Notes: generated by a model not told the origin, from the letters alone. Counted from the first letter of the stretch, positions 51,906 through 60,651 are shown. The stretch: 64,000 bases of DNA from an uncultured Lachnospiraceae bacterium (GCA_949893755.1 CATLCV010000004.1:1-64000); one strand, 5' to 3'. Made by a program: numbers and translations.

Positions 51906-52823
51906 ATGGAAAAAATTTTGATCGTTGATGACAGTATCTTGCAGGCAGCCCAGTTAAAAACCATTTTGGAGGACGAGTATGAGATCACCACCGCGCATAC
52001 GGCGGAGGAGGGGCTTAGCCTTGCCAGCACTGAAAATTATTCCCTGATCCTGCTGGATGTCGTGATGCCGGGGATGGACGGTTTTACGCTGCTGAAAAAG
52101 CTGCAGGAGGAGATCATTACCCAAAGTGTACCGGTGATCCTGATCACCAGCCTGACTGACATCGAGAACGAGCAGTATGGTCTGATCCTGGGGGCGGTGG
52201 ATTATGTTACAAAGCCGTTCCACGCACGGATCATAAAAGCACGGGTCAATACCCATGTCAAGCTGTATAAATACCGGCGGCAGATCGAGCAGCAATCCAT
52301 GACGGATCAGCTGACGGGAATCGCGAACAGGCGGAAGTATGAGGACTACAGTATTACGAAATGGAACGAAGCGATTCGCCTGCGGGTCCCGTTTACGATC
52401 TGTATGTTTGATATTGACCGCTTCAAAGTATACAATGACACATTCGGCCATCCCGCGGGGGATAAAGTCATTGAAGCGGTAGCAAAGACAGCGGCTGCGC
52501 ATTTGAAGCGCAGTACGGATTTTCTGGCCCGTTACGGAGGAGAAGAATTTGTAGTGATCCTTTTGGGAGACAGCGCTGAGAAAGCATTTGCGCATCTGAA
52601 AAAGATCCGGCAGGAGATCGAGAATCTCCACATTCCTCATGACCCTTCCGTTTCCCAATGGGTCACGGTCAGTATCGGGGGCGTAACTGTCATGCCGCAG
52701 AGGGAAAGCTCCTATGACTCTTACTTAAAAATTGCGGATACGATGCTGTACGACGCGAAAAAAAGCGGCCGCAACAGAGTGATCTGGGCGGACGAGAAAA
52801 TGAAGCAGCTGCATGAAAAATGA
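51906..52823 (+). CDS. Response regulator-diguanylate cyclase (REC-GGDEF)
   Basis: 305 residues. The receiver domain (1-120) has 'ILIVDDS', the phosphoacceptor Asp in 'LILLDVVMPGMDG' and 'TKPF' with the conserved Lys. The GGDEF domain has the active signature 'RYGGEEF' near 208, preceded by an intact RxxD inhibitory site ('RSTD'). It makes c-di-GMP when phosphorylated. No cognate kinase is adjacent. The PilZ protein immediately downstream is a likely effector. Confidence 0.94.
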   Translation: MEKILIVDDSILQAAQLKTILEDEYEITTAHTAEEGLSLASTENYSLILLDVVMPGMDGFTLLKKLQEEIITQSVPVILITSLTDIENEQYGLILGAVDYVTKPFHARIIKARVNTHVKLYKYRRQIEQQSMTDQLTGIANRRKYEDYSITKWNEAIRLRVPFTICMFDIDRFKVYNDTFGHPAGDKVIEAVAKTAAAHLKRSTDFLARYGGEEFVVILLGDSAEKAFAHLKKIRQEIENLHIPHDPSVSQWVTVSIGGVTVMPQRESSYDSYLKIADTMLYDAKKSGRNRVIWADEKMKQLHEK

Positions 52824-52850
52824 TGTGTGACAGGATCAGGAGGTAAGAAG

Positions 52851-53714
52851 ATGCGTCTATTTGGCCTATTTGGAAAGGGCAGCAAGGAACAGCCGAAGGA
52901 AAATGAACAGAAGACGGAAGAAAACAGCCAGGCGGAGATTACGGCTTATTCCGGTATGCGTGTAGAGGTAACGACCTTTGAAGGCGAGCTGCTTTTTGTC
53001 GCAAAGCTGGTGAACCTGCGGGAAAATCAGGCAGTGCTGCAGCAATATTCGGAGACGGAGCGTTCCAAAGAGATACTGCAGCAATATACCGAGGAGGAAG
53101 AAGACGGGAAGACGCAGGAAGCGGGAAGCGGCGCAAATGCAGGGCCGGAGTCCCTGGAAGTGGTATTTGCCAGGATGCTGGCGGAGCAGGCGGAGAAGGA
53201 GCAGGATTCGGAAGAAAAGAAGCAGAAGGAACCGCTCCATGTCAGGATCCGCGGGTACAATGACCACGAAAGAAAAGCGGTTTATATGGAGGGCTTCATT
53301 ACGCCCGAAGAAAAACATACATGGAAGGTGGAAGAATTAACGGTTACCCGGATCGGAAATGACCGCGCCTTTTTCCGCCTGGAAACGAATCTTGACGCGG
53401 TCGTTACCACATTCGGCGGATTTTCCGCCAGGGAGCAGGACTGTAAAATGCTGAATATCAGTGTCGGGGGCGCCCGCATCCTCTCAGAGCAATTATATCA
53501 TGAGGGGGATAAATTCCTGCTGAAGGTGCAGCTTCTGGAGGACAGGCCGATGTCCGTGATGTTCTGTGAAGTGCTGCGCGTCTTCGAGAGAGAAGACTCA
53601 AAATATGAATATGGCTGCCGGTTTTTAGAGCTGAACGAAGAGGATCAGGACAAGATCACCCAGAACATTTTTGCGGCCCAGCTTGCGGAACGCCGTAAAA
53701 AGCGGGGGCAGTGA
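52851..53714 (+). CDS. PilZ domain protein (c-di-GMP effector)
   Basis: 287 residues from the ATG after AGGAGG. Residues 1-100 are a variable, Glu/Gln-rich region following a short amphipathic start ('MRLFGLFGKGSK'). The C-terminal PilZ domain shows an RxxxR motif in 'RAFFR' and 'NISVGGARI' (D/NxSxxG), so it should bind c-di-GMP. It follows the diguanylate cyclase by 27 bases, making a producer-receiver pair. Output (flagella, surface polysaccharide or other) is not evident. Confidence 0.88.
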   Translation: MRLFGLFGKGSKEQPKENEQKTEENSQAEITAYSGMRVEVTTFEGELLFVAKLVNLRENQAVLQQYSETERSKEILQQYTEEEEDGKTQEAGSGANAGPESLEVVFARMLAEQAEKEQDSEEKKQKEPLHVRIRGYNDHERKAVYMEGFITPEEKHTWKVEELTVTRIGNDRAFFRLETNLDAVVTTFGGFSAREQDCKMLNISVGGARILSEQLYHEGDKFLLKVQLLEDRPMSVMFCEVLRVFEREDSKYEYGCRFLELNEEDQDKITQNIFAAQLAERRKKRGQ

Positions 53715-53729
53715 GATTATGGGGCAGGG

Positions 53730-53750
53730 GGACGGGCTTAAAGCCCGTCC
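53730..53750 (+). terminator. Palindromic terminator after the PilZ gene
   Basis: GGACGGGCTTAAAGCCCGTCC is a perfect palindrome followed by CTTGTCTTTC. It is 15 bases after the PilZ stop. Confidence 0.75.
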
Positions 53751-53853
53751 CTTGTCTTTCCGATACACGCATTCATCTTAAAATGTGTTTATGTCAGCTG
53801 TGTAATCTGTTGTTTCAGATTTTCCCGGGACACGTCTGGCCATGGTGTGATAT

Positions 53854-55230
53854 CTAACACTTCTTCCCCCCGGCACGGTACAGATATTCCCCCACTGCCG
53901 CCGAAAGAACCGTTCCGATGATCTTTACCCACAACGCGAACCAATTTCCTGCGGCGATATCGTCCGCGAACATATAGTACAGGCAGATGCAGATACAGCC
54001 GAAGCAGAGGATCCCGCAGACCCACATCCCCGCGTTGCCGCCCGGTACCCTGTACACGCGTTTTCTCTCCGCGTCGCTGTAGCGCAGCCGGACCGCCGCC
54101 GCAAACATCACCAGATAGGGGATCATGAAGATTACAAGGCTGAAGGAAAAAATGTCCCAGAAAATGGCGTTTGCCTCTTCGCTCCCCAGCAGGAAATTCA
54201 GGATCAGGAGCACGGCGGAAAGGACTCCCATCACGATATAGAGATTTCCCGCGGTGCCGTATCTGCTCCTTGCGCCGAGAAAACGGTTCCGTTTGTCCAG
54301 CTCTGCCGCGATCAGGCTTTCATTTGCCCCCAGAGTCCAGGAGATCATGTTGGAAACCAGGGTCAGGCAGGACACGATCACCAGGATTCCCAGGATCGGT
54401 TTCTGGCCGGCGCCGAACACGGAGCACAGCTCTTCCAGCGCATAGTAAAATCCGTCCATGGTATCGATAGTTTCTGCCGGAAGCGCCGCCAGCATGCCGA
54501 AGGTGCCGATCACGTACAGGACGGTGATCGCAACGCCGGCCAGGATGGACATTTTCGGGATCGTTTTTTCCGGGGTGTCGATCTTATCGCCGATGGAACC
54601 GATCAGCTCAAATCCAAGCAGATTGTATACGATGATCGCCAATCCGGAGGACATATCGCTCATGGAGGTGATCTTAAAATCATCGATGGTAAATGCATTT
54701 GCCGGTCCGTTCTTGATCACATAGGCCGCGCCCAAGACTCCGAAGATCACGAGAATCGCCATTTTACAGATTGACGCAATGGACGTAAGAGTCACGGAAA
54801 GCTCCACGCCTCGGTAACCGATCCAGACAATGAGCCAGCTCATGATCAGGGAAATGGCCGCGATCACCCATACGGACGCGTCCGGGAAAAATGTATAGCT
54901 GAGCCAGTATGCGAAGGTCAGAAATACCGCCGGCATCCAGAATGCCACGTTGATCCAGTAAAACCAGCCCACCTGCACCCCAACATGCTCTCCGAACGCG
55001 CGGGTGCACCATGACGTGATCCCGCCCGCGTCCGGGTAGGTGCTGCCAAGCTCCGCGTTCAGCAGGCCGTAGGGTATGAAAAAAATGATTGCGAAAATGA
55101 GCCACATGGTAATGGATCTTACTCCCGCAAAGGCGGGCGCCCCTGCCAGGGAATCCAATACAAGGACACTGCATATTGTAAATAAAATGGTCTGTACCAG
55201 ACTTACTTTTTTCTCCTGAGTTTCTCCCAT
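53854..55230 (-). CDS. APC-family amino acid/polyamine antiporter (AguD-like)
   Basis: A 458-residue carrier with about twelve helices. 'IPYGLLNAELGSTYPDAGGITSWCTRAFGEHVGVQVGW' is the APC superfamily helix-2/3 signature, and 'NLLGFELIGSIGDKIDTPEKTIPK' is typical of glutamate/GABA- and agmatine/putrescine-type exchangers. It is downstream of agmatine deiminase on the same strand, suggesting agmatine uptake against putrescine or N-carbamoylputrescine. Specificity inferred from context. Confidence 0.85.
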   Translation of the reverse strand: MGETQEKKVSLVQTILFTICSVLVLDSLAGAPAFAGVRSITMWLIFAIIFFIPYGLLNAELGSTYPDAGGITSWCTRAFGEHVGVQVGWFYWINVAFWMPAVFLTFAYWLSYTFFPDASVWVIAAISLIMSWLIVWIGYRGVELSVTLTSIASICKMAILVIFGVLGAAYVIKNGPANAFTIDDFKITSMSDMSSGLAIIVYNLLGFELIGSIGDKIDTPEKTIPKMSILAGVAITVLYVIGTFGMLAALPAETIDTMDGFYYALEELCSVFGAGQKPILGILVIVSCLTLVSNMISWTLGANESLIAAELDKRNRFLGARSRYGTAGNLYIVMGVLSAVLLILNFLLGSEEANAIFWDIFSFSLVIFMIPYLVMFAAAVRLRYSDAERKRVYRVPGGNAGMWVCGILCFGCICICLYYMFADDIAAGNWFALWVKIIGTVLSAAVGEYLYRAGGKKC

Positions 55231-55356
55231 GTTATTCCACTTCCTTTCCAGACTTATATATGAAAAGTAACGGGCGGTATGCCGCAGTCATACCCCGACA
55301 TACCACCCTGAAAAAATCACTCTACTTCGTATCTGTTCAGTCTCCCCGCAGGTACC

Positions 55357-56478
55357 TTATTTCTTTTTTAATGCGGCGATCGCTGCCGAATCCGGCTGCT
55401 GCAATGCCATGCAATGGATATTTCCGCCGCACATGGACCATTCCCTGGTGTAGATCTTGATGATCTCCCGTTCCGGCATGATCTCTTTAAAGATCTTGCA
55501 GGCTACCTCATCCATGGGATCATCATACTGCGGTACAAGCAGGCCGCCGTTCACAAAGTAGCTGTTGATATAGGTGACAGCCAGCGGAAGCCCGTCCTCC
55601 CGGGAAGAAGCGCTTTCGGAAATATCAACGCCCTCGCTCTGCTCCTTGGAAATATGCAGCACTGCCGGGATCGGGATCTTGTGGATCTCAAATTTGCGCC
55701 CCTTCGCGTCTGTAGCTTCGCTCAGGATATCATACGCGGCTTTCAGATTGGGATACTGGGGATTCTCCGGATCGTCCGTCCAGGAAAGGGCGAGTACGCC
55801 GGGCCGGACGAAGAAGCAGACATCATCAATGTGGCCGTCCGTCTCGTCAAACGCCATTCCGTCTTTCAGCCAGATCACTTTTTCCAGTCCCATATATTGT
55901 TTAAAATATTCTTCGATCTCTTCTTTGGTCAGCTTCGGATTCCGGTTCTGGTTGAGGACACTGTTCTCGGTCACGATCAGGGTACCTTCGCCGTCGATCT
56001 GCATAGCCCCGCCTTCAAAAACCACCTTTCTCGCGTCATAGCGGTCATAATTTTCCAGGTCAAGGAGCTTAGTTGCAAATTCCTGATCACGTTTCCACGG
56101 GAAGTACAGTCCTCCCTCCAGTCCGCCGTAAGCGTTCCAGCCCCATGTGACACCGCGCATCTCGCCTTCGTCATTGATCACATAGAAGGGGCCCTTGTCC
56201 TGCGCCCAGGCATCGTCGATCGTCATCTCCACCACGCGGACCTCCTCCGGAAGACGCGCCCTGGCGTTCTCATACTGGTCCGCGGAACAGAAAACGGTCA
56301 GCGCTTCGTGCTTGATGATCTCCTTTGCCACTTCCACCAATACCCTCTGTCCGGGCTTTCCGCCGTCCCGCCAGGTATCCTGCCTCTCCGGCCAGATCAG
56401 AAAATCCTGTTTCCTCGGTAAAAATTCTGCGGGCATGTAAAATCCGTCTTTTTTGGGGGTGCTCTTAATTGTTCTCAT
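55357..56478 (-). CDS. aguA: Agmatine deiminase
   Basis: A 373-residue enzyme converting agmatine to N-carbamoylputrescine and ammonia. The PAD-family catalytic segments are 'VFEGGAMQIDGEGTLIVTE', 'ETDGHIDDVCFF' and the C-terminal 'MCGGNIHCMALQQP' with the nucleophile Cys. Length matches known enzymes. Start from AAAGGAG at nine bases; the ORF-track start is 23 residues upstream. The usual partners aguB (putrescine transcarbamylase) and aguC (carbamate kinase) are not in the window. Divergent from a LuxR-type regulator. Confidence 0.96.
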   Translation of the reverse strand: MRTIKSTPKKDGFYMPAEFLPRKQDFLIWPERQDTWRDGGKPGQRVLVEVAKEIIKHEALTVFCSADQYENARARLPEEVRVVEMTIDDAWAQDKGPFYVINDEGEMRGVTWGWNAYGGLEGGLYFPWKRDQEFATKLLDLENYDRYDARKVVFEGGAMQIDGEGTLIVTENSVLNQNRNPKLTKEEIEEYFKQYMGLEKVIWLKDGMAFDETDGHIDDVCFFVRPGVLALSWTDDPENPQYPNLKAAYDILSEATDAKGRKFEIHKIPIPAVLHISKEQSEGVDISESASSREDGLPLAVTYINSYFVNGGLLVPQYDDPMDEVACKIFKEIMPEREIIKIYTREWSMCGGNIHCMALQQPDSAAIAALKKK

Positions 56479-56573
56479 ACGATCGTGCTCCTTTCGGTCT
56501 GTTTTTTTCTTATAATTTATTATACTGAAATTTATGTTTTGCGCCATTACCCGCAGGCTTCCTATCTCAAAAT

Positions 56574-56599
56574 GGTACCTTCTGTTTCAGGAGGGTACC
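56574..56599. promoter_or_regulatory. Paired GGTACC palindromes in the agu divergent promoter
   Basis: GGTACC occurs at 56574-56579 and again at 56594-56599, 20 bases apart, about two helical turns. It lies in the 240-base gap between aguA and the LuxR-type regulator. A plausible operator for that regulator. Confidence 0.5.
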
Positions 56600-56719
56600 C
56601 AAAAGTTCTATCAGGGATCCGGACAATTAATTATTCTGGAAATATGGCTTATTAACAGCGGACCGATTTACTATTTTCGTAAACAATGATAAAATAAATT
56701 CAGGGAGGGGCGAAATAAG

Positions 56720-57577
56720 ATGATTACTTTAGATAACAGTCAGTGGAATCAATTGGACGAAATGATTCTGAATTTACATATACAGAAGGATGTCACTGCA
56801 TTGCAGACGCAGATCCTGGAGCAGCTCGCGGTTTTGATTCCCCACCGGCGTTCCTTTTTCGACCTGTGTACCACGCAGAACGGGCAGCGGGTCTTTTTCG
56901 CGCCGGTTTCCCTGAATATGTCCGAAGAAGAGCTTGCTGATTATTACAAAAACTACCAGTACTCCGATTATGTGGCGTGGAGCTTTTCCAATCACAGCTC
57001 CACGATCTACCGCGATTCCGATATGATTGGGCGTTCTTTGCGGGAGAATTCGGATATTTATAAGCAGTGGATGAAGCCGATGGATATCTACTACAGCCTG
57101 GGATGCACGATCTTCAGCAGCAAGCAGCTTCTGGGATCCATTACCCTGTTCCGCAGCGAGCAGGAGGGGGATTTCACGGATTCCGAGCTGGGCATGCTGG
57201 AAGTGATCACCCGGCATCTCTCCGCGCACTTTACCTTCTTATGGCCGTATGGAATCTTTCCCAGTCTTACGGCTCATTTTGCAAATGCTGCTGAGAAGGG
57301 CGGGCTGAGCGCAAGAGAAAGCGAGATTGGCGAACTGATCGCGGCAGGACATTCCAATTCCGAGATCAGCCAGATCCTTTTCATCAGTGAGAACACGGTG
57401 AAAAAACATGTCAACAGCCTGTACCGGAAGCTGGGAATCACAAGCCGGACACAGCTTCTGCGGATGGTTTATGAGAAGATGAGCATTGCGGCAGCGCTGC
57501 CGGAGGAACAGGCGGAAAAATACGGCGGTCACAGAAAGTTCACAAAAAAATCAGCACTCCCTATTGACGAGTGCTGA
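56720..57577 (+). CDS. LuxR family regulator, probable agmatine operon control
   Basis: A 285-residue soluble protein. An N-terminal sensor region (residues 15-185, GAF/autoinducer-like) is followed by the LuxR HTH near 200-255 ('LSARESEIGELIAAGHSNSEISQILFISENTVKKHVNSLYRKLGITSRTQLLRMV'). It is divergent from aguA, as aguR is in some agmatine operons. The last nine codons (SALPIDEC and stop) are exactly the CIRCE element of the next gene's promoter. GGGAGGGG lies before ATG. Confidence 0.87.
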   Translation: MITLDNSQWNQLDEMILNLHIQKDVTALQTQILEQLAVLIPHRRSFFDLCTTQNGQRVFFAPVSLNMSEEELADYYKNYQYSDYVAWSFSNHSSTIYRDSDMIGRSLRENSDIYKQWMKPMDIYYSLGCTIFSSKQLLGSITLFRSEQEGDFTDSELGMLEVITRHLSAHFTFLWPYGIFPSLTAHFANAAEKGGLSARESEIGELIAAGHSNSEISQILFISENTVKKHVNSLYRKLGITSRTQLLRMVYEKMSIAAALPEEQAEKYGGHRKFTKKSALPIDEC

Positions 57578-57592
57578 TTTGCGTGTTATAGT
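57551..57592 (+). promoter_or_regulatory. CIRCE operator and promoter of hsp20
   Basis: TCAGCACTC-N9-GAGTGCTGA (57551-57577) is the HrcA-binding CIRCE inverted repeat with one symmetrical change from consensus. TTGACG (57564-57569) and TATAGT (57587-57592) are 17 bases apart and overlap it, so HrcA would block the promoter directly. The 5' leader from here to the gene is about 150 bases and GGAA/TTCC-rich. Confidence 0.9.
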
Positions 57593-57747
57593 ACAGATAG
57601 AACAAAGGAGAAGGAAAGAAAGGAACCGCTTAGAAGTCCCGTTTCCTTCCTGGTATAATCCGCAGGAAGTATCTTGATACGAATTATACGAAGCATCCCC
57701 GGTTCGAGTTAACAAGTTGTTTTTCATTAGAAAAGGAGCGATGACTT

Positions 57748-58224
57748 ATGATGACACCCAGTATTTTTGGAGAAAATTTATTTGATGATTTATTTGATGG
57801 ATTTTTTGATTTCCCCGCATATGACAACAGGACAATGGAGAAAGCACAGAGGAAGCTGTACGGACGCCACGCAATGCATATGATGAAGACAGACGTACAG
57901 GAGCATGATGACCATTATGAGGTAGACATTGACCTGCCTGGTTTTCAGAAAGAAGAGCTTTCCCTGGAACTGAAAGACGGATATCTGGTAGTCAGCGCGG
58001 CAAAGGGGCTCAGCAAAGACGAGGAAGATAAGAAGACCGGAAGGTTTGTACGCCGGGAGCGGTATGCGGGCAGTATGAGCAGATCGTTCTATGTGGGAGA
58101 AGAGGTAAAGCAGGAAGACATCCATGCCAAGTATGAGAGCGGGGTACTGAAGCTGGCGATCCCAAAGCCGGAAGAGAAAAAGCCGCAGGTTGAGGAAAAG
58201 AAGTATATTGCCATCGAGGGATAA
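57748..58224 (+). CDS. Hsp20/alpha-crystallin small heat shock protein
   Basis: A 158-residue holdase chaperone. The alpha-crystallin domain spans residues 45-145, with 'KTDVQEHDDHYEVDIDLPGFQKEELSLELKDGYLVVSA', 'FVRRERYAGSMSRSFYVGE' and 'AKYESGVLKLAIPKPE'; the N-terminus 'FDDLFDGFFDFP' is typical. It binds unfolding proteins in the cytoplasm without ATP. Controlled by a CIRCE promoter, unlike many sHsps. AAAGGAG lies nine bases before the ATG-ATG start. Confidence 0.95.
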   Translation: MMTPSIFGENLFDDLFDGFFDFPAYDNRTMEKAQRKLYGRHAMHMMKTDVQEHDDHYEVDIDLPGFQKEELSLELKDGYLVVSAAKGLSKDEEDKKTGRFVRRERYAGSMSRSFYVGEEVKQEDIHAKYESGVLKLAIPKPEEKKPQVEEKKYIAIEG

Positions 58225-58260
58225 TGGCCCCTCTTTTAATAGATGAAGCAACGGATATAC

Positions 58261-58307
58261 AACCCGGAGCGCGGGACAGTGCAGAAGCTGTCCGGCTCCG
58301 GGTTTTT
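58261..58307 (+). terminator. Terminator of hsp20
   Basis: AACCCGGAGC (58261-58270) and GCTCCGGGTT (58295-58304) form the stem, with an inner CGGGACAG/CTGTCCGG extension, followed by TTTTTG. Confidence 0.88.
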
Positions 58308-58464
58308 GTGATTTGGATAAGAGGGGAAAATGGCAGGATACATTGACTGAAATGCTGCGTATGAGTATAATTAAAGAAAAAGTATTGTTAGAGATAACTC
58401 GGTAAAGAGGCAATGCGAGCCGGATATGACACAAAAAGCAATACAAAGTAAAGGAGACTGTTTT

Positions 58465-59088
58465 ATGGACAAAAAAGCAATGTACAAGTTAACCTATGGA
58501 TTATTCGTCCTGACCGCAAAGGCAGACGGCAAGGACAACGGCTGCATCATCAACACGGCCATTCAGGCGGCATCGGAGCCGAACCAGATGAGCATTGCAG
58601 TTAACAAAGCAAATTTTACCCATGATATGATCAAACAGACCGGAGAATTTACCGTATCGATCATCAGCCAGGATGCGGATTTTGAACTGTTCAAGCGGTT
58701 TGGGTTCCAGTCAGGGCGGGACGCGGACAAGTTTGCCGGCTTTGCCGCATATGAGACCGGGACCAACGGCATCCGGTATATTACGGCAGGTACCAATGCG
58801 TATATTTCTGTGAAGGTAGAGAAGACACAGGATCTGGGTTCCCATACGATGTTTATCGGGACCATCACCGATATGGAGGTTTTGAGCCAGACACCGTCGG
58901 TTACTTATGAGTATTATTTGAGCAATATCAAACCGAAGCCGCAGGCAGCAGGCAAGACGGAGAGCGGCAGGACGGTATGGCGCTGCCGGATCTGCGGGTA
59001 TGAATATGTGGGGGCGGAGCTGCCGGAAGATTTTATCTGCCCGCTGTGCAAGCATCCGGCTTCGGATTTTGAGAAGGCGGTATCATAA
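58465..59088 (+). CDS. Flavin reductase-rubredoxin fusion (Hrb-like)
   Basis: 207 residues from the ATG after AAAGGAG. Residues 1-150 are a flavin reductase-like FMN domain ('YGLFVLTAKADGKDNGCIINTAIQAASEPNQMSIAVNK'). The C-terminus is a rubredoxin: 'WRCRICGYEYVGAELPEDFICPLCKHP', with all four Cys and shortened linker. High-molecular-weight rubredoxin of this build passes electrons from NAD(P)H to flavodiiron proteins for O2 or NO reduction. It is a single gene, probably for oxidative or nitrosative stress. Confidence 0.9.
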   Translation: MDKKAMYKLTYGLFVLTAKADGKDNGCIINTAIQAASEPNQMSIAVNKANFTHDMIKQTGEFTVSIISQDADFELFKRFGFQSGRDADKFAGFAAYETGTNGIRYITAGTNAYISVKVEKTQDLGSHTMFIGTITDMEVLSQTPSVTYEYYLSNIKPKPQAAGKTESGRTVWRCRICGYEYVGAELPEDFICPLCKHPASDFEKAVS

Positions 59089-59141
59089 AACCGCAGATAC
59101 TGTGGTTCTTGCTCATTTATATCAATTAGTGCTTGAAAAGT

Positions 59142-59179
59142 AAAGGAAAGGCTTCTGACTCCGGATGCCTTTCCTTTTT
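59142..59179. terminator. Bidirectional terminator
   Basis: AAAGGAAAGGC and GCCTTTCCTTT pair perfectly, with TTTTT on one side and A-rich sequence on the other. It serves the convergent rubredoxin and sigma-54 genes. Confidence 0.88.
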
Positions 59180-59190
59180 GGAATCGGAGC

Positions 59191-60318
59191 CTATGTAAAC
59201 AATGCGTCCAACGGCTCTGTCTTTTTGTACTGGACATATTTTCCTTTCACCGCCCGGCTCACGGTAGACACAGAGACACTCAAGTCCGCCGCGATGTCCT
59301 CCATTCCCATGGGCTTCAAGGAGTCCCGATGTATAAAATAATCCTCCTGCCGCGCCAAAATCGCTTCCATAACGCGGGTAATGGTTTTTCGCCTCTGCTC
59401 CACACAGCCGAACACAAACCTGGCCCGTTCCAGCCGTTCCTTGAAGTAAGCGGTGAGCTCGGGATCCGTCGCGTCCTTCATCATGTGGATGTAATAATCG
59501 CTGAACCGGTATTCCCCCATCCACTGGTCATTGATCTCCACGGTCCATTTTCCGCCCGGGCGGGACACGATGATATCCGGCACAACATAGGACGATTCCT
59601 CTGACTGGATGTCCATGAGCGGGCGGGGGTTCAGGCTTCCGATCAGGTGGATATATTCCTTGACCCGGATTGTGGAAATGCCCAGGCTCCGGGAGATGGT
59701 CCCGATCTGTCCGCTGACCAGCTCTGTCAGATAATCCCGCAGAAGCACGCATAATGTTTCATCGGCAAGATCCTTTGCCTCCAGCTGCCTGATCAGGCAT
59801 TCCGCCAGATTCGGCGCAAAGATCCCCGCAGGCTCGAGCTCCCGCAGGACGGCAAGGCACTGATCCAGCTCCTCCTTCGGATAGCCGGACTCGGCGGAGA
59901 GCTCGCCGGTATCATGGGTGAAAAATCCCTTCTCGTCCAGACAGTCCACCAGATAGCTCATCATTTTCATCTGCTGTTTGGAATAGTCCTTCCAGTTCAG
60001 CTGTCCCAGAAGGAGTTCCTTTACCGGGTCGCCGGATCTGGCCGAAAATTCCTGCTCAAAATGTTCCCTGTCGTCAGGATTGCCGGGGTGCTGGTCTGCA
60101 TAGGAAGTCCCGGCATCGGACTCAGAGAACTTTTCAATGCTTGTCATCAGGTCGTTTTCCCGCTGCTCCGCACGCTCCAGCAACGGGTTTTCCAGATATT
60201 CATTTACCATAAAATCCTCCAGCTCCTGGTTGGTGAGCGAGAGAATATCCAGGGACTGTACCTGACCGGCGGACAGGACCTGCTTCTGCTCGGCGGCGGT
60301 GTAATTCGTTAAATCCAT
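59191..60318 (-). CDS. rpoN: Sigma-54 factor (RpoN), C-terminally truncated
   Basis: 375 residues. The N-terminal activator-binding region ('QKQVLSAGQVQSLDILSLTNQELEDFMVNEYLENPLLE') and the core-binding and HTH region ('MGMEDIAADLSVSVSTVSRAVKGKYVQYKK') are clear. The protein stops at 'EPLDALFT', where full-length relatives continue for roughly 60-90 residues to the RpoN box (ARRTVAKYRE) that reads the -24 promoter element. That box is not encoded in any frame downstream. It is therefore either inactive or a short variant. A terminator follows directly. Confidence 0.85.
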   Translation of the reverse strand: MDLTNYTAAEQKQVLSAGQVQSLDILSLTNQELEDFMVNEYLENPLLERAEQRENDLMTSIEKFSESDAGTSYADQHPGNPDDREHFEQEFSARSGDPVKELLLGQLNWKDYSKQQMKMMSYLVDCLDEKGFFTHDTGELSAESGYPKEELDQCLAVLRELEPAGIFAPNLAECLIRQLEAKDLADETLCVLLRDYLTELVSGQIGTISRSLGISTIRVKEYIHLIGSLNPRPLMDIQSEESSYVVPDIIVSRPGGKWTVEINDQWMGEYRFSDYYIHMMKDATDPELTAYFKERLERARFVFGCVEQRRKTITRVMEAILARQEDYFIHRDSLKPMGMEDIAADLSVSVSTVSRAVKGKYVQYKKTEPLDALFT

Positions 60319-60386
60319 AGGCTTCCTCCGTAATTTGTATTTTTCGTTTTGTTTCTCTTTTTTAGTATGATTCCGCTCTTTTTTGT

Positions 60387-60423
60387 CCTATGTATCTGCT
60401 CAGGATCTTCACAGATACGTAGG
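60387..60423. other. 12-base inverted repeat upstream of rpoN
   Basis: CCTATGTATCTG (60387-60398) and CAGATACGTAGG (60412-60423) pair with one mismatch. It is within the 405-base gap between rpoN and the ATPase gene, which also holds repeat C and an operator-like palindrome but no gene. Confidence 0.5.
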
Positions 60424-60498
60424 AACTGCTTTTGTATCTTAAATAAGTATACGAGAAAACTCTGCCATTTACAATACGATAACGAGAAAACTTTTAGT

Positions 60499-60534
60499 TA
60501 TACTGTGCGGCAGATTTATCTGGCGCGCAGTATA
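60499..60534. repeat. Repeat family C, copy 2
   Basis: TATACTGTGCGGCAGATTTATCTG...CAGTATA is 36 bases long, like 31782-31817, and matches its reverse complement at most positions. Confidence 0.7.
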
Positions 60535-60632
60535 CTTCAAAGCAACTTCAAAATGCGTTTGAAGTGTTTGAACTAATTGAATTTTACGAGCTTACGGAAA
60601 ATACATATGTTTATTTATGGCAGCGTAGTAAA

Positions 60633-60651
60633 TTAATCCTGACAGGATTAA
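60633..60651. promoter_or_regulatory. Palindrome upstream of the ATPase-HNH operon
   Basis: TTAATCCT-GAC-AGGATTAA is a perfect 8-base inverted repeat about 75 bases before the ATPase start; a candidate operator. Confidence 0.5.

Noticed and set aside
55414-56421. 335-residue plus-strand ORF over agmatine deiminase
   Set aside because: Antisense shadow; the minus-strand frame has all catalytic motifs.
57600-57747. RNA thermometer in the hsp20 leader
   Set aside because: GGAA/TTCC-rich stretches can pair partly, but the ribosome binding site is not clearly sequestered; CIRCE explains the heat control.
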